DNA from: Streptomyces caelestis
Lineage (GTDB): Bacteria > Actinomycetota > Actinomycetes > Streptomycetales > Streptomycetaceae
Reading direction: 5' to 3'
DNA length: 64,000 bases
Assembly (NCBI RefSeq): GCF_001279005.1
Contig: NZ_LGCN01000154.1
Span: 88,839-152,838 of the forward strand
The translations under genes were made by a program, and so were the position numbers. The notes beneath the pieces were generated by a model that had not been told where the DNA came from, did no database searches, and saw nothing but the letters and a program-made list of their open reading frames with translations. Shown here piece by piece: positions 25,204 through 33,283 of the stretch (within the stretch, counting starts at the first letter, position 1; each line of letters begins with the position of its first letter).

Positions 25204-26007
25204 TCAGCTTCCCGGGGTGAAGAAGTGCAGCGGGCTGTTCGGCTCGAAGCCGATCCGCGGGTACAGGGGAGCCCCGGCGGCGGTCGCGTGCAGCGTGGCC
25301 CGGGTCAGTCCGGTGGCCCGGGCGCCCTCGTACAGGGCCTTGCGGGTCACCGCCTCTCCGTACCCCCTGCGCTCCCACCGCGGGTCCGTGGCCACCAGGA
25401 CGACGAACAGGCGGCCGTCCGCTTCCACGGTCCCGGCGCACGTCACCGGAGCGCCGTCCCGCAGCCCCAGATAGGCGTGCACCCCCGTCCTCCACAGTTC
25501 CGAGCCCACGAGGCCGTCGCGGCCGTCCTCCAACGGCATTCCGTAGGCACGCGAGTTGAGGTCGGCGTAGGCGCGCAGATGCTCGTCCGTGCCGACCCGC
25601 ACGAACGTCAGGTCCGGGTGCGCCGGTTCGGGGACCGGCAGCAGGTCACCGGCCATACCGATGCCCGAGAAGGCGTGCACCAGACCGGCCCGATCGGCCG
25701 ACTCGGTCAGGCTCGGGCGCGCCTCGGCGCCGAGGAGGTCCTCGAAGACCCACAGAAAGCCGGCCCGCCGCTTCGACCGCATGATGTCCGCCGCCTGACC
25801 CAGCCGCTTCTCCAGGAGCTCCGCGTCCGCCCCCGCCTCGGTGAGCGTGACGCAGTTCCAGAAAGCGAACCGGCACTCCGCCCAGCGCACCGCGACGCCC
25901 GGCAGGTCCCGTACGTCCGCGTCCGGATCCCGGTCGAGCACCATCGCCCGCCAGACCGTGGCCAGCTGCTCCATCGATTCCACCGCGTCGGCGAAGTCCC
26001 GCGTCAC
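25204..26007 (-). CDS. GNAT-family N-acetyltransferase
   Basis: A 267-residue protein with a C-terminal GNAT fold: FVVLVATDPRWERRGYGEAVTRKAL (acetyl-CoA pyrophosphate loop RRGYGEA near residue 215) and LYPRIGFEPNSPLHFF at the end. The N-terminal ~130 residues resemble a second, degenerate GNAT-like half. The substrate is unknown. GTG 26007 follows AAGGGGAC. It stands alone next to decayed genes. The 26008-26239 stretch shows nothing I can assign. Confidence 0.82.
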   Translation of the reverse strand: MTRDFADAVESMEQLATVWRAMVLDRDPDADVRDLPGVAVRWAECRFAFWNCVTLTEAGADAELLEKRLGQAADIMRSKRRAGFLWVFEDLLGAEARPSLTESADRAGLVHAFSGIGMAGDLLPVPEPAHPDLTFVRVGTDEHLRAYADLNSRAYGMPLEDGRDGLVGSELWRTGVHAYLGLRDGAPVTCAGTVEADGRLFVVLVATDPRWERRGYGEAVTRKALYEGARATGLTRATLHATAAGAPLYPRIGFEPNSPLHFFTPGS

Positions 26008-26239
26008 CTTGTCCCCTTTGCTCGAGCACCCGTAGAGGCATGTCTGCCCACCGGCGCCGGCGAAGCACGCCCGAACCGGCCGGATCCGGCGCCGTGGGGG
26101 ACGCGGGCCGCCGGGGCCGGCGGGCGAGGGAGACGGCGAAGGGCGTGAAGCCGCGCCGGCGCAGGAGGCGCGGGCCTGGCCCGCGATCAGTGACAGGCCC
26201 GCGTACGGCGACGCCTCCGCGTCGGCCGGACGGCCCTGC

Positions 26240-26625
26240 TCATGGATGATCCGGCAGCCGGAGCCACTCCTCCCAGCTCACGTCCCGCCCGATGAAACGA
26301 GGCCGCCCGAAGGGCCGGTGCTCGGCGATCCAGCGCGGCACGAACGCGTCCGGCGCCCGCTCCAGCGCACCGGGCGCCGACCGTGTCCCACACCCCGACG
26401 AACCTGATCTCCGTCTCGCGCGCGTACGAGCGGCGGAACAACGTGACGGCGGCGCCGTTCGGCTGCTCGGTCGTGGGAGAGTCCTGCTCCAGGCGGGCGC
26501 GCGGTGCGGCGGTGAAGTCCTCGGCGCGGGCGAGCCGGACGCGAAGCCCGGCGACCTGCTCGCCGGCGTACCGACCCCGCACCAGCGAATCCGTGGGAAC
26601 GTCCGCTCGTCGTGGACGGCACGGT
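26240..26625 (-). pseudogene. remnant of a DUF2235-type alpha/beta hydrolase and an adjacent fragment
   Basis: On the minus strand 26582-26380 reads RGRYAGEQVAGLRVRLARAED, then AVTLFRRSYARETEIRFVGVWDTVGA. The last part is the hallmark of DUF2235 proteins (T6SS-phospholipase-like). The catalytic GFSRGA serine motif expected just upstream is not found in frame. After a frame change near 26375 another conserved-looking piece follows (ERAPDAFVPRWIAEHRPFG and VSWEEWLRLPDHP) to a stop at 26240. I cannot name this second piece. Both are non-functional. Confidence 0.55.
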
Positions 26626-26783
26626 CGTCGTGCGGGCGCTCGCCTCCCCGCCGTGACCCACCGTCCGCGACAGACGGGCCGGAGCGACGGCCGACCGGGA
26701 GATCGACCGCGATCGCGTGCGGTGAAGCCGCGTGACGGGGGTACCGGCAGGGTGACGCGTCATGGAGCGGTTCAGGAGGGACG

Positions 26784-27035
26784 ATGAAATCGATGGGTCA
26801 GTTGCGACAGCTCAGGGCCGTGTACGCGGGCGGTGTGGCCGCCTGGTCTTTCTGCCTGTTGCTGACACTGATTCAGGACAACGGGTCGGCGCGGCAGGCC
26901 GTGGTGCTGCTGGGCCTGCTCGCCGTCTTCCTCGTCCTGCTGCTGTGGACGACCTGGTGCCTCTGGGAAGCCGGGACGCGCCGTCCGGTGGACCGGGCCG
27001 CGGGCACGGCGAACGCGCAGCCCGAGCAGCCGTGA
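26784..27035 (+). CDS. small membrane protein
   Basis: An 83-residue protein with two transmembrane helices (residues ~14-30 and ~38-60) and a charged C-terminal tail. ATG 26784 follows AGGAGG. No family recognised. It is a single gene between degenerate sequence (26626-26783) and the convergent hydrolase. Confidence 0.7.
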   Translation: MKSMGQLRQLRAVYAGGVAAWSFCLLLTLIQDNGSARQAVVLLGLLAVFLVLLLWTTWCLWEAGTRRPVDRAAGTANAQPEQP

Positions 27036-27090
27036 CGGCCCCCGAGCGGCCGCGTCGCTTCCCGTGACGCACGCCCGCGGACGGAGCGGC

Positions 27091-27864
27091 TCAGGCCGGT
27101 CCGTCCGCGGCCTTCCAGAACTCGCGCAGGCCGGTGACGAGTGCCTCGGGCGCCTCCTCGGCGATATGACGGCCGGGGACGACCGGGCCGCCCTCCAGCG
27201 GACCTCTGGCCCGGCCCCGCCCCACCTCCAGCACGTCGCCGTAGAGGCCGGCCATGTCGTCACGGGTGGCCCACAGAACCCGCAGCGGGCACCCGATACG
27301 GCGACCGGCCCGCCGGTCGGCGTCGTGCCGCCGGTCGACACCCGGCCCGGCCCGGTGGTCCTCGTACGCCTCGACGTCCATCTGCTCGGGTGTGCCCCCG
27401 TACCAGGCGTCGGGGTCCGCGCCGATGATCCGTTCGGCCGGCTTGTCGGTCCGCGCGAGGAAGAACCAGTGCCACCGGCTCAGGGCGAACTTCGCGTCGT
27501 ACCGGCGCGGCGCCTCGCCGAGGGGGACGGCGTCCAGCACGCTCAGGGCGGAAACGGCCCCCGGGTGGTCCGGGGCGAGGCGGGTGGCGACGTACGCACC
27601 CCGGTCGCGGCCGACGACGGCGAACCGTTCGTGGCCCGGGCCGCGCATCGGAGCGAGGCGGTCCCCGGCCACGGCGCCCTCGGAGTACGGGCGGTGTCCC
27701 CGGTCGGCCGGGGGCTTCGAGGACTCCCCGTGGCCTCGTGGGCCGGGGCGGACGACCGTGCGCCCCGCGGCCGTCGGCAACGTGGCCACGCGGTGCCAGG
27801 TCGCGTGCGTCCGCGGACGGCCGCGGAGAAGCGGTACGGGTGGACCGTCGCCCCCGTACCGCAC
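27091..27864 (-). CDS. alpha/beta hydrolase (haloacetate-dehalogenase-like), probably degenerate
   Basis: A 257-residue protein aligning by eye with fluoroacetate/haloacetate dehalogenase-like hydrolases: GPPVPLLRGRP (normally LLHGYP), RPGPRGHGESSKPP (normally DLRGYGDSSKP), nucleophile elbow VVGRDRGAYVA (normally VVGHDRGGR, nucleophile Asp kept), and GADPDAWYGGTPEQ. The oxyanion His-Gly is lost and the usual Asp before RG is changed. The N-terminal ~20 residues are missing, the start being GTG 27864. It could be a diverged enzyme or a gene in early decay. The 27865-28130 stretch upstream shows nothing else. Confidence 0.6.
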   Translation of the reverse strand: MRYGGDGPPVPLLRGRPRTHATWHRVATLPTAAGRTVVRPGPRGHGESSKPPADRGHRPYSEGAVAGDRLAPMRGPGHERFAVVGRDRGAYVATRLAPDHPGAVSALSVLDAVPLGEAPRRYDAKFALSRWHWFFLARTDKPAERIIGADPDAWYGGTPEQMDVEAYEDHRAGPGVDRRHDADRRAGRRIGCPLRVLWATRDDMAGLYGDVLEVGRGRARGPLEGGPVVPGRHIAEEAPEALVTGLREFWKAADGPA

Positions 27865-28130
27865 GCGGGGTTCGGCCCCACCCCCCGTACGGCGTGTCAG
27901 CGGGAGACCGTCGAACGTACCGCCCCCTGCGCCGGGTTGCCGCGGTTCACCCGCCCCGGATCACTTCGTCCACGCGCCGTGGCATGCGACCGCCGCCGGT
28001 CGCCGACGCGATGCGGGAGGGACGGGCGCGCAGAGGACCGGCACCGGGATGCCACCCGTGCCGTCATTCCCGCGTCTGCGAGCGCGACGGCCGGGCATAC
28101 GGGCTTCATCCCTATGAGAGGAGCTCGTTC

Positions 28131-28298
28131 ATGCTCGGTATGGTCGCGGCGGTGCTTTTCTTCATCGCGTTTCTGATCAACGCGGCGGAGATCGGCACCA
28201 ACGACGTGTTCTCTTCGGTGAACGTCATGCTGCTGGGGCTGACCGCCCTGGCCCTGCACGTGGCGGGAATCGGGACCGGCTGGTCCCGTCGACGCTGA
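28131..28298 (+). CDS. small hydrophobic membrane protein
   Basis: A 55-residue protein with two transmembrane helices (residues ~3-20 and ~27-46) joined by NAAEIGTNDVFSS and ending in SRRR. ATG 28131 follows GAGAGGAG. Short hydrophobic proteins like this are widespread in Streptomyces, and their role is not known. Confidence 0.75.
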   Translation: MLGMVAAVLFFIAFLINAAEIGTNDVFSSVNVMLLGLTALALHVAGIGTGWSRRR

Positions 28299-28708
28299 CG
28301 CGGTCCCGCGCGGGCCCGGCACACGTGTCGACGGGCCCGCGCGCCCCCCGCCGCCGCCCTGCCGTGGGCGGCGGTCACCGTCGCACGGCGATCCTCGCAG
28401 CCCTCCGAACGCATCGGACGGCACCCTGACGGCGTGAGCGGAGAACGGGAGCTCCCGGCCCGCACGAGGAAGCCCTGCGTCGCGAACGGCCCTGCGGACC
28501 GATGCCGGCGGCGGTCGGTAAGTCCTCGTGGGCGCGTCGCACGGCGCCTTCCCCGATCCGCGAGGCCAGGGCGACTGCTTGTTCGTGACGGAGATCCGCG
28601 CGGCCCGCGGGACTCTCCGCGATGTCCGCGTCCGCGACCGGGATCAGCCGGTCCGGCCGGACGGCCGACGCGCCGCCGCACCCGGCGACGCCGCGAGAGA
28701 ACGGCCGC
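28299..28708. other. intergenic stretch with no supported gene
   Basis: About 410 bp between the small membrane protein and the PhzF gene end. The frames here are Arg/Ala-rich shadows. One minus-strand stretch (about 28515-28640; VADADIAESPAGRADLRHE, then VALASRIGEGAVRRAHEDL) looks somewhat protein-like and may be a remnant, but I cannot assign it. Confidence 0.4.
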
Positions 28709-29581
28709 TCAGCCGATGCGGGTTCCCGCGCCGCCGACCCGGACGCGCGGGTCACCCGCGCGCAGCGTCACCGTGAGCCGGCCCGGGCGGCCGAGGTCCT
28801 CGCCCTGGTGCAGGGTGAGCACGGCGTCCTCGGGCACGAGGCCGAGCTCACGGGCGTACGCCCCGAACGCGGCTGCCGCGGCGCCGGTCGCCGGGTCCTC
28901 GACGACGCCCCCGACGGGGAACGGGTCACGGACGTGGAAGACGGTGGCCGACTCCCGCCACACCAGCTGAAGGGTGGTCAGGTCCAGGCGGTGCATGAGG
29001 GTTTCGAGGCGCGCGAAGTCGTACGAGAGGTCCGCGAGACGGGCCCGCGTGGCCGCCGCGAGCACCAGGTGACGGGCGCCGGCGAACGCGATACGGGGCG
29101 GGAAGGCCGGATCGAGGTCGGCGGCCGGCCAGCCCAGCGCGGCGAGTGCCTCCGCGAGGTCGGCGTCGGAGACCTCCGCGAGGTGCGGCTCGACGCTGGT
29201 GAGCGTGGCCCTGACCGTCCCGTCCTCCTCGGCCACCTCCACCGGCACGATGCCGGCTCGCGTCGCGAACACCACCTCTCCGGGGCCCGTCCGTTCGGCG
29301 AGCGCGACGGCGGTCGCGACAGTGGCGTGCCCGCAGAAGGACACCTCGGCCTTGGGGCTGAAGTACCGGATGCCGTACGCCCGTCCCTCCGGGCCGAGGC
29401 CCTCCGGGGGCGCGGTGAGGAACGCGGACTCCGAGTATCCGAGGTCGGCGGCGATGGCCAGCATGTCCTCGTCGTCCAGAGCGCCGGCGTCCAGAACGAC
29501 GCCGGCGGGGTTTCCGCCGTCGGGACTGCTGGAGAAGGCGGTGTAGCGCAGTACTTCGGGCCGCGGCGCATTCGTCGTCAT
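28709..29581 (-). CDS. PhzF-family isomerase/epimerase-like protein
   Basis: A 290-residue protein of the PhzF/diaminopimelate-epimerase fold. It has the N-terminal FSSSPDGGNPAGVVLDAG, the catalytic Glu in LGYSESAFL (residue ~45), FCGHATVATAVAL at the second active-site loop, and DPATGAAAAAFGAYA near the C-terminus. PhzF isomerises a phenazine precursor; most stand-alone members have unknown substrates. ATG 29581 is chosen over upstream in-frame codons, which are Arg/Pro-rich. It is divergent from the secreted endonuclease/phosphatase gene. Confidence 0.9.
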   Translation of the reverse strand: MTTNAPRPEVLRYTAFSSSPDGGNPAGVVLDAGALDDEDMLAIAADLGYSESAFLTAPPEGLGPEGRAYGIRYFSPKAEVSFCGHATVATAVALAERTGPGEVVFATRAGIVPVEVAEEDGTVRATLTSVEPHLAEVSDADLAEALAALGWPAADLDPAFPPRIAFAGARHLVLAAATRARLADLSYDFARLETLMHRLDLTTLQLVWRESATVFHVRDPFPVGGVVEDPATGAAAAAFGAYARELGLVPEDAVLTLHQGEDLGRPGRLTVTLRAGDPRVRVGGAGTRIG

Positions 29582-29871
29582 GCTCGCGGCAACGCGGGGC
29601 GGGGCCGCGGCTATTCCTGGACGGGACACGGGGGCACGGGGGCACAGGGACGGCCGCTCGCACGGGCCCCGTGCGACGGGACGAGCGCGCGGACGGCGGG
29701 GGAGGGCGCGGCTCTCACAGTCGTCGGCCGCCCGGGGGGCGACAGAGCCGCCGTCCCGTTCCCGCGCCACCCGCCCGAGCCCCGCCGCGCACGCGTTGCC
29801 GGCAACGCCGTCCCATAAGCTCGTGCACGGAAGCGCCGGACCCCAGGCGCACGCACGTGGAGGAGGCGGCG

Positions 29872-30708
29872 GTGGCCGGAAGGAGCGCGCGGTTGCTCGT
29901 GGGCGCCGTGGTGGTGGGCTGCGTGGCGCTCCTCGGCCCCAGTGCACCGGGCGGGGCCCCCTCCGCCGGGCCACTGCCCGCCGGCGCCGTCGGGGACGTC
30001 GTACCGAACCGGGTCATGACGTGGAACATCTGCAACCCCTGCGAGACGGGCGACGCCGACCGGGCGGCGGAGATCGCCACGTACGCGCCCCAGGTCATCG
30101 GCCTGCAAGAGGCGTGCGTGCGGGACGTCGAGAGGATCCGGGACCATCTGGAGCGCCTTTACGGGCTGGTGTACCACGTCGAGTACGGGACGGTTCTGCG
30201 GAACTGGGGCCGTTGCGGGGGAGTGCCGTGGAGTCCGGGAGCCTTCGGGCAGGCGATCCTCTCGGCGGCGCCGATGACGGACCGCGTCAACGTGGAGTAC
30301 CCCGACGGAGGATCCGAGGACCGCGGGTACATGGCGGTCACCACCATGGTGGGCGGCCGGTCCGTACGGGTCTTCAACACACACCTCGCCGAACGACGTC
30401 AGGAAGCGGTGAGGGCGGGTCAGACCGGCGTACTCGCCGCAGCCGTCGCCCGGCACGACCGCGCCATCGTTCTCGGAGACTTCAACGCCGTGCCGGACGC
30501 CGCCGAACTCTCCCCGATCTGGGCGCTGGCCGAGGACACCGATCCCCGGTGCCATCCCTCGAACGGCGCCACCTGCGAACCGACCACCGACTGGCACAGC
30601 AAGTTCGACTACGTCTTCCTGCGAGGCGTCACCCCGCTCGAGCACCATGTGGAACGCACCCCGTACTCGGACCACCACATGCTGCACACCGATGTGGACC
30701 CGGCCTAG
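29872..30708 (+). CDS. secreted endonuclease/exonuclease/phosphatase-family protein
   Basis: A 278-residue protein with a signal peptide (LLVGAVVVGCVALLGPSAPGG) and an EEP fold: RVMTWNICNP at the start (metal Asn), IGLQEACVRDVE (metal Glu), VFNTHLAERR (His-Leu), AIVLGDFNAVPD (catalytic Asp and Asn) and YSDHHMLHTDV (final Asp-His). Members cleave phosphodiesters in DNA, phospholipids or other substrates. GTG 29872 follows GGAGGAGG. Mature protein is extracellular. Two cysteines in CNPC may be disulfide-bonded. The exact substrate is not predictable. Confidence 0.88.
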   Translation: MAGRSARLLVGAVVVGCVALLGPSAPGGAPSAGPLPAGAVGDVVPNRVMTWNICNPCETGDADRAAEIATYAPQVIGLQEACVRDVERIRDHLERLYGLVYHVEYGTVLRNWGRCGGVPWSPGAFGQAILSAAPMTDRVNVEYPDGGSEDRGYMAVTTMVGGRSVRVFNTHLAERRQEAVRAGQTGVLAAAVARHDRAIVLGDFNAVPDAAELSPIWALAEDTDPRCHPSNGATCEPTTDWHSKFDYVFLRGVTPLEHHVERTPYSDHHMLHTDVDPA

Positions 30709-30853
30709 CCGGAGCCGTCGTCCGGCGTCCGTTCCCCGACGCCGTGCGCGGGACGGGATGTGAAACACACATCAGGGAGCGGCCGCATCGCACACCGCGT
30801 TCCCGGGCAGAAACCGGCCACCCCCACGGACTCACGTGAGGAGCCCCACGGCC

Positions 30854-32563
30854 GTGACCACCCCGCCCGTCATACCCGTCCCCACACCGACCGCACCCGG
30901 CGCCCTGCCCCTGCTGGGTCATGCCCACCGCCTCGCACGCGACCCCCTTCCCTTCATCACGTCCCTCCGCCGGCACGGCGGTGTCGTGCGCATACGGATC
31001 GGACCGACCGACGCCTACGTCGTGACCGATCCCGAACTGACCCGCAGGGTCCTGGTCACCGACGCCGGCCACTACGCCAAGGGCGGCAGGATCATCGACG
31101 CGTTGCGCGTCTTCTTCGGCGACGGCCTGGCCACCGTCGCCGACGGCGACACACACCTGCGCAACCGGCGCCTCGTGCAGCCCATGTTCAACAAGGCGCA
31201 TGTCGCCACACGCGGCAGCGCCATGATCGACCAGGTCCGAGCGATGGTCGAGGGGTGGCGGGAGAACGAGAAACGTGACGTCTTCGCCGACATGAACGAC
31301 CTCACCCTGGCCGCGTTCCTCGTCGCCCTCTTCGGCACCGACCTGCCGGGACACCTGCGGGCCGAGTTCACCGCCCTGATGCCGGTCATCATGAAAGGCG
31401 CCATCCGGCAGACCGTCCTGCCGTCCTGGGCCACCCGTCTGCCGCTGCCCGCCAACCGCGCGCACGCCGAACGCGTCGCACGGCTCCGCGAGCTCGTCGA
31501 CCGAGCCATCGACCACCACGGCACGTCCCCGTCGAGCGCGCCGCCCGACGACCCCGACGACCCCGACGACGCGGACACCGGCCCCACGTGCCCGCACGCG
31601 CCACCGGCCCAGGGCGGTCTGTTCGCCGCCCTCCTCACCGCGGACCGGCCGTTGACGCGCCGGCACCTGCAGGACGAGGCCATCACCCTGCTGACCGGCG
31701 CCATCGAAACCACCGGCACGACCCTGGCCTGGACCCTCTACGAGATCAGCCGGCACCCCGACGTCGAGCGACGCCTGCGCACCGAACTGGCCGACGCCTG
31801 CGGCGACCGCCCGTTGCGCCCCACGGACCTCGAGAACCTCCCGTACGCCCGTCAGGTGCTGCAGGAAGCCATCCGCAAGTACGGGCCGGCCTGGATGGTC
31901 ACACGCACCGCCACCCGCGACGTGGAACTCGGCGGCCACCGCATCCCCGAAGGGGCCGACGTGATCTGGAGCCCGTACCTCCACCAGCACGATCCGGCGC
32001 ACTTCCCCGCCCCGGACGTCTTCGACCCCGACCGCTGGGCTCCCCATCGCGCCCCGGCCGCCCGCGGCTCCTTCCTCGCCTTCGGCGACGGCCGCCGCAA
32101 GTGCATCGGGGAGAACTTCGCCCGGACCGAACTGCAGATCGTCCTGGCGGTGATCCTTCAACGCTGGTCACGCATCGAGCTGGTGTCCCGCGCCCCACGG
32201 CCCCAAGCGGTGGTGACGGTCAGACCCGACACGATGTCGATGAGGTACGGCCACCGTGACACCGCCACCGCGTCCGTGGACGATCCTCCGCGCTCCTGGG
32301 CCGTCCCTCGTGGAGCATCGCCGCAAGCGGTCCGGGAGCGCGGTGGCCTAGGCCGCGGACGCGAGCCGTCCACGGGCGCGGTTTCAGGCGGTGGAGCGCC
32401 GGCCTGCCGGGCCGGCGTCTTCGGTGGAGACCAAGGAGGCGAGCAGACGCAGCCCCTTTTCCGAGAGGGAACCGGGTTCCGCGGTGCAGACGGTCATGTG
32501 GAGTCCGGGTCCGGCGTCGTCCAGCCGGAACGCGGGGGCGACGGTTTCGAGGACGGCCGGTGA
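30854..32563 (+). CDS. cytochrome P450
   Basis: A bacterial class I-type P450. The I-helix reads GAIETTGTTLAW, the ExxR is EAIRKYG, and the haem loop is FGDGRRKCIG with Cys ligand. The core ends near TMSMRYGHRD, where the family normally stops, but the frame stays open for ~95 further codons of low-complexity sequence to 32563, overlapping an antisense ORF. The native stop has probably been lost. GTG 30854 is preferred because GAGGAG lies 10 bp in front; GTG 30836 is also in frame. An Asp/Pro-rich loop (DDPDDPDD) precedes the I-helix. The sequence resembles P450s that oxidise terpenes, yet no terpene synthase is nearby. A redox partner must come from elsewhere. Confidence 0.88.
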   Translation: MTTPPVIPVPTPTAPGALPLLGHAHRLARDPLPFITSLRRHGGVVRIRIGPTDAYVVTDPELTRRVLVTDAGHYAKGGRIIDALRVFFGDGLATVADGDTHLRNRRLVQPMFNKAHVATRGSAMIDQVRAMVEGWRENEKRDVFADMNDLTLAAFLVALFGTDLPGHLRAEFTALMPVIMKGAIRQTVLPSWATRLPLPANRAHAERVARLRELVDRAIDHHGTSPSSAPPDDPDDPDDADTGPTCPHAPPAQGGLFAALLTADRPLTRRHLQDEAITLLTGAIETTGTTLAWTLYEISRHPDVERRLRTELADACGDRPLRPTDLENLPYARQVLQEAIRKYGPAWMVTRTATRDVELGGHRIPEGADVIWSPYLHQHDPAHFPAPDVFDPDRWAPHRAPAARGSFLAFGDGRRKCIGENFARTELQIVLAVILQRWSRIELVSRAPRPQAVVTVRPDTMSMRYGHRDTATASVDDPPRSWAVPRGASPQAVRERGGLGRGREPSTGAVSGGGAPACRAGVFGGDQGGEQTQPLFREGTGFRGADGHVESGSGVVQPERGGDGFEDGR

Positions 32564-32614
32564 GACGCCGGCCAGACTGCCCTGCTCCGGTTTCACGTAA
32601 TACTCGACGCTCAC
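32384..32614 (-). CDS. small ORF antisense to the P450 tail
   Basis: GTG 32614 opens a 76-residue frame (VSVEYYVKPEQGSLAGV through FRLDDAGPGLHMTVCTAEP) with balanced, protein-like composition, in contrast to the Gly/Arg-rich P450 tail it overlaps. This suggests that the minus-strand frame is the real coding one here and the P450 tail is accidental. No family is recognised and no clear ribosome site is seen. Confidence 0.45.
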   Translation of the reverse strand: MSVEYYVKPEQGSLAGVSPAVLETVAPAFRLDDAGPGLHMTVCTAEPGSLSEKGLRLLASLVSTEDAGPAGRRSTA

Positions 32615-32630
32615 GTCGGCCTGCGCGGCG

Positions 32631-32692
32631 CAGGTCCATGGGGGCGCCCCCGTCCGAAGACGGGGGCGCCCCCATGGACCTGCCGGTTTTTT
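32631..32692 (+). terminator. strong intrinsic terminator, 24-bp perfect stem with T6
   Basis: Bases 32631-32654 and 32659-32682 are perfect inverted repeats of 24 bp with a 4-nt loop CGAA, followed after CCGG by six T (32687-32692). On the complementary strand the loop is C(TTCG)G, a super-stable tetraloop. The T-run places it as a terminator for rightward (P450) transcription. It also shields the GlsB-type gene coming from the right. Confidence 0.85.
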
Positions 32693-32722
32693 GCGCGTCA
32701 GCTCGCTCCGAGCGTCGGACCG

Positions 32723-33007
32723 TTATGCGTGGGCGTGCCCGCGGCGATGGCCGCGGCCGGTGAACAGCCGGTACAGCGCCAGCAGAATCATGGAGCCGAC
32801 GATGGCAGCGATCCAGGTGGACAGTTCGAAGAAACCGTCAATGGAGTCGACACCGAAGATCACCTTGCCGAGGAAGCCTCCGAGGAGCCCTCCGGCAATA
32901 CCGATGAGCATGGTGATGATGATTCCGCCCGGGTCCTTGCCCGGCATGAGCGCCTTGGCAATGGCTCCGGCGAGCAGGCCGATGACTATCCACGCGATGA
33001 TGCCCAT
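32723..33007 (-). CDS. GlsB/YeaQ/YmgE-family stress-response membrane protein
   Basis: A 94-residue protein with three hydrophobic segments and the glycine-rich hallmark of transglycosylase-associated proteins: MGIIAWIVIGLLAGAIAK, then GIIITMLIGIAGGLLGGFLG, and a last helix WIAAIVGSMILLALYRL. The tail is His-rich (RGHRRGHAHA). These proteins are induced by general stress; the molecular role is unclear. AGGAG lies 8 bp before ATG 33007; GTG 33010 is also possible. The gene is divergent from the lipoprotein gene; the shared upstream region is 33008-33283. Confidence 0.9.
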   Translation of the reverse strand: MGIIAWIVIGLLAGAIAKALMPGKDPGGIIITMLIGIAGGLLGGFLGKVIFGVDSIDGFFELSTWIAAIVGSMILLALYRLFTGRGHRRGHAHA

Positions 33008-33283
33008 CACAGACTCTCCTTGCTGTCGGTTCGTCGTACGTGTGTCCCCGGATCGCTTCTCCTAACGGACCCGTGCGCAATCGGCGCGGAAAATCTCATG
33101 GTGACGTCCCGTTGGTGGGACAGCGCCTTTCCGCGCCGTCGGCGAGAATCGTTCGAATCGATCCCCGAATCCCCAACCTCCGCTGAGGAAAGGTGTTTTC
33201 GCGTTTCTCCGAGGGGCACACGGGTCGCCAGTTCGCCCTCGTTCCATGGACGAGCGGCAGAAATCGAGGAGATGGGGATTCAC

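Noticed and set aside
26590-26660. Short plus-strand C-terminus (NPWERPLVVDGTVVVRALASPP)
   Set aside because: Looks protein-like but is only 22 residues, without start, partner or family; could be chance.
33008-33283. Sigma-B-type promoter (GTTTC, then GGGTCG) between the GlsB and lipoprotein genes
   Set aside because: The match is partial and such short motifs occur by chance; spacing and orientation could not be confirmed.
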